NCBI GenBank assembly: GCA_013399115.1
Contig: VXAA01006526.1
Coordinates: forward strand, 917,815 to 981,814
Direction of reading: 5' to 3'
Length of the DNA stretch: 64,000 bases
Source: Anseranas semipalmata
Taxonomy: Eukaryota > Chordata > Aves > Anseriformes > Anseranatidae
The stretch's first letter is position 1. Every line of letters begins with the position of its first letter. Positions 1-9,062 of this stretch are shown here, in pieces. Under the pieces are notes generated by a model. That model was given only the letters and a program-made list of their open reading frames with translations. It was not told where the DNA came from and did no database searches. Position numbers and translations under genes: made by a program.

Positions 1-445
1 TTTTTTTTCTCCTGCCAGCATCTGGCAGTACTCTTCCTTCATCTGCCAAAGCTGCCTTGACTATCATGTATCAAGGCTCTCGTTCAAATTTTGCCTTTTC
101 TTCAGTCAGATCTTGTATTTGTTGCTGATTTTTCCATTGCTGCCAACTGGAAAAGGTTACAGATCAACATAGTTATTAGTTCAGTAAATCTGAAAGTGAA
201 TTAGTAACTATCGCATTTTCAATGGTATAGAGCCTGTTATTTTTGGTGGGCTAATTAAGTCTTATTTTTTTTTTATTTCACATCTCCTCTTTACTGCCCT
301 GTCTCAACTAACTATTCATACCAATCAGCCCAAATTCTTTTTCACCTTCACTACTCTGTCTGAAATATCTGCATGGCTCACATAGCCATCTGTTACATTT
401 GGAGCACTTCATACAGGCGATCACCTTAGTCACTCTCTTGTTACC

Positions 446-453
446 TGACGTCA
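446..453. promoter_or_regulatory. Perfect palindromic CRE motif (TGACGTCA)
   Basis: The octamer TGACGTCA is the full consensus site for CREB/ATF bZIP factors, and its central CpG is rare in this CpG-poor neighbourhood. That is all the sequence shows: there is no CpG-rich surround or obvious promoter next to it, so chance is quite possible. Confidence 0.25.
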
Positions 454-1016
454 AGGAGTTCATTTACACTAAATAAATAAATAAATCCAGTTATGTGCTG
501 TGACACTAGCCTTGATTCTTAATGGAAGTGGTCTTAAATCACACCATCACCTACAACTAACATGGTGGCGTGGTTTTGCAAAACCCTGGGGGGGAGATGC
601 TCTTGGTGCAGCAGCAGTATTAGGCATTCAGTTGTACAGTCTTTGACACACATCAGTTGTGGGAAAGCAGAATGTGTCCTGCAGCAGCTGGGTTAACTTC
701 TAATTTTATTGTCACTGTGGTTTATGTTCTTTCTGTGACACCTGGTACCTAAATATTCATTAAAAGTCTCAGTCTGCATTTATTTTATTGCTATGTACTT
801 ATATAACAACAATGGAAAGCTACATTTCTGCAATATATAGAAATTTAACATTTGACACGCCCAGAAGATAAAAAAAAAATTATAAAAAATCAATGTCTCT
901 AACCACAAATGTAGAACACATCAAATTTTTGAAAGTCAAGTGATTAACAAAAGCTTCCTTCATATCCAGTTTTGATCTTTCATCTGATGTTTATTGATGT
1001 TTATTATCTAATAAAC

Positions 1017-1044
1017 AAAAATAAATAAATAAATAAATAAATAA
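1017..1044. repeat. (AAAT)n microsatellite
   Basis: About seven head-to-tail copies of a 4-bp AAAT/ATAA unit. An ordinary avian simple repeat with no gene context. Confidence 0.9.
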
Positions 1045-1191
1045 GGCAATGTATGGCTCAGCTGAGTCTTTGGCAGCTCTGCATCTCAGGGCTGTTTTTA
1101 CTAGTCAGGCTATTTTTACTAGCATAGTAAAGTAAGAGGTAACTTTCAGCAGAAATTAAATTTAACAGTTGCTATTTTACGGCCGGTTTAG

Positions 1192-1422
1192 GTGGGGAAG
1201 GCCTCTCTAGAAAGTTTTAAGACATTCAACAAACAGTCCCAATATGCAGCTCAAAACAAAGCATATTCTTTCCTGAAAGGAACAGCAAACACAACAATCA
1301 TTTCTGCTGACATTATCACAATTGCACTGAGAAGTCTGTTCCAGCCCAATGTTATTGCCAAGGATGTTACGGAGCAAGCACAGAAGGAAGGCAAAAGAGA
1401 GGGATTACAGTTCTATTGTTAG
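1192..1422 (+). CDS. Candidate 3'-terminal coding exon, unidentified
   Basis: An open frame of 76 codons starts directly after TTTAG at 1187-1191, which could be a splice acceptor, and ends in TAG at 1420-1422. The in-frame triplet before it is a stop and the first codon is GTG, so as a gene it would have to be an exon rather than a complete ORF. Its composition (Ala, Lys, Gln, Asn, Thr; few Cys or Leu runs; ending EGLQFYC) is more protein-like than most frames here. Possible poly(A) signals ATTAAA (near 1443) and AATAAA (near 1787) follow. The upstream pyrimidine tract is poor and I recognise no family. Length is not significant in a window this size. It may be a chance frame or an old retrocopy fragment. 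Confidence 0.18.
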   Translation: MGKASLESFKTFNKQSQYAAQNKAYSFLKGTANTTIISADIITIALRSLFQPNVIAKDVTEQAQKEGKREGLQFYC

Positions 1423-3702
1423 CAAGTAGCATTTCCAGGTGCCATTAAAAATAATTTATCTATGATTTTTTGTTCTCAGCAGTTGCTAGATGAGACGAGC
1501 GTTGCATCTTTATGAGGGGCTCACAAGGATTGCTGCCTTACAATCTTGCCCAAGGCTGTTTCAATACCGTATAAAGAGCAATGTAACACAAGGTATTCAG
1601 CCCAGAATCGTGAGTAATGAGTTCTTTATAAATTCAGTTCATTTTATAGTCAAAAGTTTTAATGAAAGAAATTAAGTTTCTTAAAAAAGCAGACAATGGC
1701 CCAGCAGTTTGTCTGAGCAGGACGAATCATGGGAAACACCATTTCAGCCCTCTGATTGAGAGCCAGGTCTGGACGCTGTTGTAAAATAAAATTCCTGAGA
1801 TGCCCAAGATCTGGTACAGCACTAGTGTTATAGATACGGAGAAGGGTGAAAGAGTACCAAAACCAGCCTTTCAAAATTCAAGAGTCAGGCCTCTAAAATC
1901 AGTTTTTATATAATAGTAAGTCTGGATTATCTCAATGTTTTCGAGTTTTACAGGAGCATGCAGATGTATTTTTTTCACCCACATGTACACAACATATAAG
2001 TAAAGTTAACTGAGGTTATTCATTTGACCAATCAAAAATTTTGGCAGAAAAAAAAAAAAAAAACAAAAAAACAGCATGAAATCAAAGCCCCAGTGTGTAA
2101 GAACATGCTTTTCAACACCAGGAAAAGTTCTTTCTAATGATGATAAGGTATTTTACACACAGAAGTAAGTTTATATGCTTTTTGTTTTGACTGTTCCATA
2201 GCTGGTAAAATCTGATTTCTAACAATGCTTGCGGTGTAGACTAATTGAACTGTAAAGAGAGATTTGTGGCTGTTTTCCTAATTGCTAAAAAGAGAAGGAA
2301 ATGCTGAGGGTCATGACAAGCCTCGCCTCTGCTGACCGTTTTTGTACAGAATTTTCTCAAATTTTCCCAAAACAATTCTAGTTCAGTAATTGGAAAATGT
2401 ACATGGTAGCTATCAGGTCACTTTTTTTAAATGGATTTTTAAGGATTTAGTTACCATTAACAAAAGCTGTATCTGAGGTTTCCAAATCAAACATTTCTCC
2501 CAAACTGCAAAACTTATTCCAAATTATTCAGATCTTTTCAGGCCAAGCCCTGTCCTCCATGTCCAATCCTTCTGCATTCATTGCTCTCACACCTGCTCTC
2601 ACACCTGCTCCTTGACTTACTCCCAGAAAAATCTTGTGAAAAATATGTCTACAGGAAGGGGAGAAGGATGCACTGGCAAATCTCACCAAGAGCCAAGGAT
2701 CAAGGCAGTGATCTGTTGAATTTAGTGTTCCTTATAAATCTCTGGTTCTTACTTCATCGCTTTCGCTAATATATCTGAGAACTCCTTAAAGCTTTGATCT
2801 TGGTCAGACTTCAGCAAAAATGAGGGTATCTTGAGATGGCACAGTGTTTTATGCTGTCAGGAGCTACAGCTGAAGAGCCACCTTCTCTCTCCCTTTTGTC
2901 AGTAGGATTTTGACAGACGAATTGCAAGAAAAAGATGGCCACTTCTAAAATTTTGCTCTTAAATTTGAAAGCATAAGAGAAATTTGTGGAACTTCCTAGT
3001 ACAGACATTCAGACAGCTTCTTTGCAACCTAGGAATGAAAATGGGATATTAAAAATGCCATCTTCAGATAATTAGAGAAAAAATAGTTAATTCGTAACAA
3101 AATACAGTGGCAACAGTGATGATGCTTTCTGTTTACCTCTACAGCCTGAAGCAATTTTTTGGGGTTTCTCCAGATGGCCATAGTTTACAGCGTCTTTGGT
3201 GCTGCTTTAAAGATGTATCAGTCCTGAGGTTTTTTGGGTAGATTTCTTAACGAGCAAAAATGCATCCTTGATCTTCCACATGTGCACATCTTAAGTATCA
3301 CTCAGATGATATCTGAGCAGAAGGCTGGCCTCTTCAATATGCAGCTGCTTCAGCCCACTAGAAATGCCAACATAAACTCACTTTAAGTGATTTTTTTTGT
3401 TAGTAAAGATCAAAAAAGACATTTGAAGAGACAGCCATGCAATAACTCTGTCAATGCAGTTCCCATCCAGCTCTCAATCTTTTTACAGCTGTATTCTACT
3501 CCAGGAATGAGAAGAATGGGACCATAAAAGAGTCAAAGCCAGGTCAGAAAATCTGAAAAGGAAAACAGTAAAGAAAGTAGAGAGCTGCCAGGAAGATGTC
3601 CCTTCAGCAAACCACACCTGTGCAATATGATGCCTGCACCTACACTTACTATATATACGTAGTAAGATTCTTTGCTCTGAACTTAACATTCTCTACCGTG
3701 AG
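1423..3702. other. Non-coding stretch, no gene seen
   Basis: Mixed AT-rich sequence with a poly(A) run at 2048-2063 and one exact tandem duplication of a 12-bp unit (GCTCTCACACCT at 2583-2594 and 2595-2606). Short open frames on both strands look like chance. No repeat family recognised. Confidence 0.55.
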
Positions 3703-3764
3703 CTCAGTGAAGTTTGTCACTTGACCTCAGTGAAGTTTTACTCTTGACCTCAGTGAAGCAGGAG
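3703..3764. repeat. Short tandem repeat, 23-bp period
   Basis: Two full units (3703-3725 and 3726-3748) and a partial third (from 3749) each begin CTCAGTGAAG. The first two differ at only a few bases. The patch lies about 100 bp upstream of the plus-strand CR1 copy and may be local replication slippage. No function can be assigned. Confidence 0.8.
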
Positions 3765-3790
3765 TTGGTAATTTCCCTGGAGTGATAACA

Positions 3791-3852
3791 CTGGTTAAAA
3801 GAGGTGATTGCCAGTCAAAAGAGGTGGCAGCTGGTGAAAAGAGGTAATTTTC
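3791..3852. repeat. Short degenerate tandem repeat with AAAAGAGGT core
   Basis: Three consecutive units of about 19-21 bp (starting near 3791, 3812 and 3831) each contain the exact core AAAAGAGGT. This second small array starts about 27 bp after the 23-bp-period array and ends almost at the 5' edge of the CR1 fragment. Confidence 0.75.
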
Positions 3853-3865
3853 CCACTATATTTAA

Positions 3866-4391
3866 TGTTGGTGCGACCTTACCTTGAATATTGTGTGCAA
3901 TTCTGGGCTCCTCAATATAAAAAGGATGTTAAGGTACTTGAAAGCATCCAGAGGAAGGCAACACAGCGGGTAAAAGGAAGGCACGTCCTGTGCAGAGAGG
4001 CTGAGGACACTTGGCCTGGAGGACAGGAGGCTCAGAGGCGACCTCAGTGCTCTCTGCAGCTACCTGAGGAGGGGAAGTGGTGAGGGAGGTGCTGGTCTCT
4101 GCTCCCTGGTACCCGATGATGGGATGCACAGGAACAGCACACAGCTGCGCCAGGGCAGGTTCAGGCTGGACATGAGGAAAATTTCTGTACTGTGAGGGTT
4201 GGCAAACGCTGGCGCAGGCTTTCTAGCAGGGTGGTTGATGCCCCATGGCTGTCAGTGGTCAAGTGGTGTTTGGATAATGCCCTCAGTAACATGCTTTAAC
4301 TTTTGGTTAGCCCTGAAGTGGTGAGGTGGTTGGACTTGATGATCTTTGTCCTTCCAACTGAACAGTTCTAGTCTAGTCTAGTCTAGTCTAT
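3866..4391 (+). mobile_element. CR1 LINE fragment, 3' end (plus strand)
   Basis: A 5'-truncated chicken-repeat-1 non-LTR retrotransposon. The first ~40 codons (3865-3990) read as the extreme C-terminal part of the CR1 reverse transcriptase (LVRPYLEYC, then [10 protein letters not shown], then IQRKAT), a stretch strongly conserved in CR1 ORF2. After that the frame is lost, and the rest is the familiar 3' region (GGCTGAGGAC, GGACATGAGG, GGTTGGACTTGATGATC). It ends in a (TCTAG)n tail at about 4367-4391 instead of the usual 8-bp tail. The element is dead: no endonuclease, no upstream RT domains, and frameshifts. The assignment comes from remembered CR1 consensus and is firm at family level only. 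Confidence 0.93.
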
Positions 4392-6090
4392 CCTATTCAA
4401 CACTAATTTCAAGAGTTCCAAATCCTGGGAAAGCTGCTTCTTGGTAAGACATTTCCCATTAAATAAAATTTTATGAAATACAAACACTTAGGATTTGGGA
4501 GATTTCTATTTTCATGTGTTAGCACAATAATAGAAATAGAGCCCTGAATATGCTCCAAAATCCATTCTCATGAGCCAGAGGGATTTTAATCTGTATTTGG
4601 AGAAGCTATATATTGGCAGTCCAAAGTCTAAGAAGCTAATTTTCTTTAACTGTCCTCAAACTAATTTAACAGAAACTTCTCACTCATTTTCCTATTTTAT
4701 ACATTGATTTTTTTTTTTTTTTTTATTAAAGCAATGCTTTTTATCTCTACATGTATCTGTATAGTAAGACTCTGCTATTGAGAATTATAGGGCTTTGCTT
4801 TACTGCTTTTTAAGTTATGCCGTATGGTAACTGCTTCAGCAAAGCAGGAACCAGATGATAATATACTACACACCTTTGCAGTGTCCTCTGATAATTACAA
4901 GATCTTTATTTTGAATTAAAAGCAAAGAATCCAGTCAGACAAGTCTACAGATTCATTTCAGTAATCCACTGTGAGACCAAAAGTATATTTTGTAGTTCTT
5001 CTTTGTAAGTATAAAGTGTTAAAAAACATTTCCATAAGGCAATAAATATGACTTGTTTNTATATATATATATATGTCATTTATTAAGAAAATAAGCCAAA
5101 GAAAAATTAGTTCTCTTATCTCACTTTGCTTCGGCAGTGACGTTACGGGAGGAGAGCACAGCTGCCATTTATGAAAAACACAGCCTCTGATAACACATTT
5201 TATGGGTTTTGATTTTAGACTCTCATCCATGAGCATGCATAATGTTTTGAGGCATCATTTTTTTAACATCAATAAAAAACCTGAGATAAGATTTTATGTA
5301 TGTCATTTTGTCACTTGGATGGTGCAATGTTAAAATAAGATCAGTTGAAACATTTACCACATACTTTATTATCTCCCGTGAAATGAATATCTGGATAATT
5401 GGGAAAGCAAAAATCTTTGGTATAAGGATTTATGAATTGAATAGAATTACCTTCTGCAACATGAATTTCTGTGAGATGAGGATTTTCTTTTCTGCTGAAA
5501 AATATCAGGAGTTATGAAGTGTAACCAAACATATTTCTTCCAAGAATGATACTTTCTTCCTTTTTTGTATTTAACACGGAAAATTTCCCTTGCCATCCAA
5601 TCTTGACTTCCAGCTTACTAATGTTTAGCTTAAAATAATCTTGAGATCTCAAATCCAAATCCTCTGTTGACTGTCAAACCAGCCTCTTTTGTAGATCATT
5701 TAATGAAGTTACTCTGTTTAGAAAAATCTTTGCTCCATTTTAGCAAGCACACATTATTCTAAAGGGGACTTCACCTCCTGAAGTCTGGGCTCATAACTGA
5801 TATTTGTCCTTTAATGCCTTTGAAGTATAAGTTTTTCATTGCCAGATTAAAGTGGACACCAAGATTGTGTTTCATTTCAGTGGGATTAACAGCTTAATTT
5901 TTCTAAAGCATAATAGTCTTTAATGACATAACTGACATTGGTGGATGGTGTCCTAACTTGGAAATCAAAGTATATGTCAGTAACTTTAAGAGATCAACAA
6001 CGCATAAAAGGTCTCTCTGAACTTTTTTCCATAACTTGCTAGGTAATGTAAACAATATATCAATTACTGCAATTGCAGACTGAATTATTC
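4392..6090. other. Non-coding AT-rich stretch with one ambiguous base
   Basis: No gene seen. It contains a run of about 18 T near 4708-4725 and a single N at 5059 beside a (TA)n run. Single Ns at 18450 and 18846 mark contig joins, so this one may too, though no duplicated sequence flanks it. A CRE-like TGACGTTA lies at 5138-5145. The surrounding 5100-5250 has an unusually mixed, non-repetitive look, and short open frames here look like chance. Confidence 0.5.
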
Positions 6091-6280
6091 CTTTATATAT
6101 ATGTAGTACTATAGTATATATTCCTTATATAGTATATATTATATATACTTATTATTATTATAACTTATTATATATACTTATATTCCTATATAGTATATAT
6201 AGTATATACTATACTATAGTATATATTCCTTTTTATATATATAGTATATATGTAGAGTATAGTATATATAGTATATAGTA
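6091..6280. repeat. (TA)-rich imperfect tandem repeat
   Basis: Almost pure A/T made of TATATAGTATAT-like words. An exact 18-bp string beginning ACTATAGTAT occurs at 6108-6125 and again at 6213-6230, a 105-bp offset, so the block is partly a higher-order duplication. It is self-complementary over long stretches and could extrude as a cruciform. It is also a likely site of assembly or length error. Confidence 0.88.
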
Positions 6281-6540
6281 CCATGCATTTCTGACTCAGA
6301 CTGTTTGCTAATTAAGGATGCTATCATCACCTATATTTACGTATTTTGCAATATCTTTCATCAAACATCATATCAGCCACATAAGAAGTTTTGTACTTAT
6401 GTTAGTTACTACCCAGAGCTTTAGTTACCTCCACAGAATTTCTTAGTATTTACTTTCACCTTCCTTCCTCACCAGAGAGAAGAGTGTCCCCCTGTAGCAA
6501 GTCACACACAAGAAGGGATTAAACAAACAGAAGACAAAAT

Positions 6541-6863
6541 ATCATAGAATCATTGAATCATAGAATGGCTTGGGTTGGAAGGAACCTTAAAGATCATCTA
6601 GTGTCACCCACTAGATCAGGTTGCCCAGGGCCTCATCCAACCTGGCCTTGGACACCTCCAGGGATGGGGCATCCACAACTTCTTTGGGCAACCTGTTCCA
6701 GTGCCTCACCACCCTCTGAGTGAAGAATTTCTCCCTAACATCTAATCTATATCTCTCCTCTTTTTGTTAAAGACCATTTCCCCTCATCCTATCTTTATCT
6801 GCCCAAGTAAAAAGTTGCTCTCCATCTTTTTTATAAGCCTCCTTTAAGTACTGAAAGGCCGCA
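6541..6863 (-). mobile_element. CR1 LINE 3' fragment (minus strand)
   Basis: Read on the plus strand, the element starts with its tail (ATCATAGAATCATTGAATCATAGAAT), then TGGGTTGGAAGG, CTTAAAGATCATCT, CCTGGCCTTGGACACCTCC and CAACCTGTTCCAGTGCC, then GTGAAGAATTTCTCC. All are hallmark words of the avian CR1 3' region in reverse orientation. Compared with the copy at 8889-9062 it lacks about 29 bp just after the GATCATCT word. It is 5'-truncated with no coding capacity. Confidence 0.95.
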
Positions 6864-8888
6864 TATCTGCATGTCTAACTCAGTGTTGATATGTCTTCTG
6901 CACCCAGACACTTGAGGATTGTACTAGAGCAGTTTTCCAGAAAGTTTTGTGTGATGATGGATGTGAGACTACAGGTTCTCTGGGAAAGACCTCATGGAGA
7001 AGCTGAGATTTCTCATAGGGTCTCTTTTACATCGCTGTCATTACTTCCAGGGGCATTCTCAATGTGTTTATTTAAATAAATAATGCATATTCACAGCTGT
7101 TGCATTTGTTTCTGAAAGATGCACTTGGGCCAGGCCTACTGGTTCCTTTCTTAAGCAATCAGAAAGATGCAAAGGTAGTGCTAATCTTTCCACTGTCACA
7201 AGATACATCTGTGTTACCAAGAGCAAAAGCTAATTATAACTTAGCGGGGCTTCTATTTTATATTGCACCCCTTTTAATTTGTTATCTAAAACTTTAGATC
7301 GTCTGGGCTGGAGGTAGCTCTGGATTTTAGCTCCTACAAAAGAAAAAAAAAGAAAAAAAATAAACATTACTTTTCTCTCCTTCCCTGTCTTTGTATCTCC
7401 AAATTTGCATTCTTTGTACAGGGTTATTATCTTCCTAGAGCCAGCACAGCTGCAGGTGGGGATAGTGCTCAAGTCAAGCATGCACTGAGGTTAATAACAA
7501 AAAACCCCTACCAAACAAACAAAACTTGTTCATGTTTACAGCTTCAACACATTTCACTGAAAACTCTGGCTTCATTTCTAGCATTGATCAAAACAGGAAA
7601 ACAAACAAACAAACAAACAAACAAAAAACAAACAATTAAATGGATCTGTTGTCATATCTACTAAAATAAAATGCTCATGTAAATTAGTCAATGTGCAACC
7701 ATAAAACTCTTCTGTTATTAATCTGTGCTTTCTTGAGGTTTGCTCATTTAGGTGAGAATGAGGTTGTCTGTTTGTCTAGTGCTTGTAAAATAGGATAAAA
7801 CAGACTCCAGGTATATATTTTTATGCCAAATCATTATGAAGTCAGAAGAAATAAATTGGGATCTGTGATTTCCTTATCAGTTTATGACACACTACCTTTG
7901 TTATCTCAGGCATTTTTCCTGACCATTGCTGCTTATAAAATATGGCTAATAAGATTTCATGTTTTTTAAAAAAGATTCTTAGAAAAAAGACATAAAAGAG
8001 TTTTTAAATACCAAACTAGCATTGACCACAAACTGTTCTTCATTACTTGCTAGTATATTTTCCAGGGTCATACTTCATATAAAAATTCTGCACTTGAAAA
8101 TGAAATTAATTATGGCAGCCAAAAAAATGTTTTATTTCATTGATAGATAATTGCAGCTTTTGTGACATGCACCAAGACAAGCTTCCCTGCTGTGATCATA
8201 TCATGCCCTGGATTTTTTTAACAACAAAAATAATACAGTATATAACAGAGGAAACAAGGGATTAGGAAAGATGTCCAATATTTGGAAAGGCAACATCAGT
8301 GCTGATTATATAGTATGTTTATATATCACTTATAAAGCTAATACAACACTTTATCTTAGCCTCCTCCTTGTTAATATAAACCAAGACTAACATGTCACGT
8401 GGGCAGAACTCACTGGCATGGAAATTGGTGCAGTAACCAGCTGATGATAACGTAGGCGTTCTCCAGATCCATTTCTCTGAAGCTTCTCTAAAGTCTGCCA
8501 CACATACTTTTTCAAAGGGAAAAGGGTGTTTTAGAGAATTTGCTGTTGACTGTGCTGACTTCTTTTGGCCATGGACAATGCCCTAGTTTCTCCAATGGGA
8601 TTTGCTTTCAGCCACTGGTAGGACCAGGTGCTTGTGATGAGCAGGAGTAGTCTGAACTGTGAAATTTTTTTCACAGTCCATCCACATTTGAGAGACACAA
8701 CTCTAATGACACCACCATTGACTTATGAATTATGACAAAGCAGTAGTTTATTTGCAAATTGCTGATTACAAATGGAGCTGATCATCATACAGTTGGGTGA
8801 AGGGCTGATCATTCAGCAAGTGCTCTGACAGGCTCTGCAGGGCAAAATAAATAAGTGATTCAGCTTGCATTACCAAGTCTTTGACATC
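6864..8888. other. Non-coding AT-rich stretch, no gene seen
   Basis: Contains an (AAAC)n microsatellite at 7598-7634 and an imperfect small hairpin near 8656-8677 (9-bp stem). No repeat family or exon was recognised, and the frames are short and unconvincing. Confidence 0.55.
7598..7634. repeat. (AAAC)n microsatellite
   Basis: About nine AAAC units, interrupted by one A-rich slip near the end. The same motif recurs across this window (near 9305, 40687 and 43567, and as TTTG at 28291 and 55506). Confidence 0.9.
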
Positions 8889-9062
8889 CTAGAATCCTAA
8901 AATCATAGAATGGCTTGGGTTGGAAGGGACCTTAAAGATCATCTGGTTCCAACCTCCCTGCCATAGGCAGGTATGCCACCCACTAGATCAAGTTGGCCAG
9001 GGCCCCATCTAGCCTGGCCTTGAACACCTCCAGGGATGGGGCAACGACAACATCTCTGGGCA
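8889..9062 (-). mobile_element. CR1 LINE 3' fragment (minus strand)
   Basis: Plus-strand reading shows a degraded tail (AGAATCCTAAAATCATAGAA), then TGGCTTGGGTTGGAAGGGAC, CTTAAAGATCATCTGG, CCCACTAGATCA, CTGGCCTTGAACACCTCCAG and GGATGGGGC. It shares the diagnostic CACCCACTAGATCA word with the copy at 6541-6863, so both probably belong to one CR1 subfamily. It is severely 5'-truncated, under 180 bp. Confidence 0.95.

Larger units (their letters stand above)
1..1191. other. Non-coding AT-rich stretch, no gene seen
   Basis: AT-rich sequence with frequent stops in all frames. It opens with a run of T and holds two (AAAT)n microsatellites (471-486 and 1017-1044). No recognisable repeat family, RNA gene or exon was seen, apart from the perfect CRE-type palindrome listed separately. 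It could be intronic or intergenic. Confidence 0.6.

Noticed and set aside
3703..3852. Regularly spaced repeats considered as a CRISPR-like array
   Set aside because: Units are head-to-tail with almost no spacers, only about three copies each, and the genome is vertebrate. They are simple tandem repeats.
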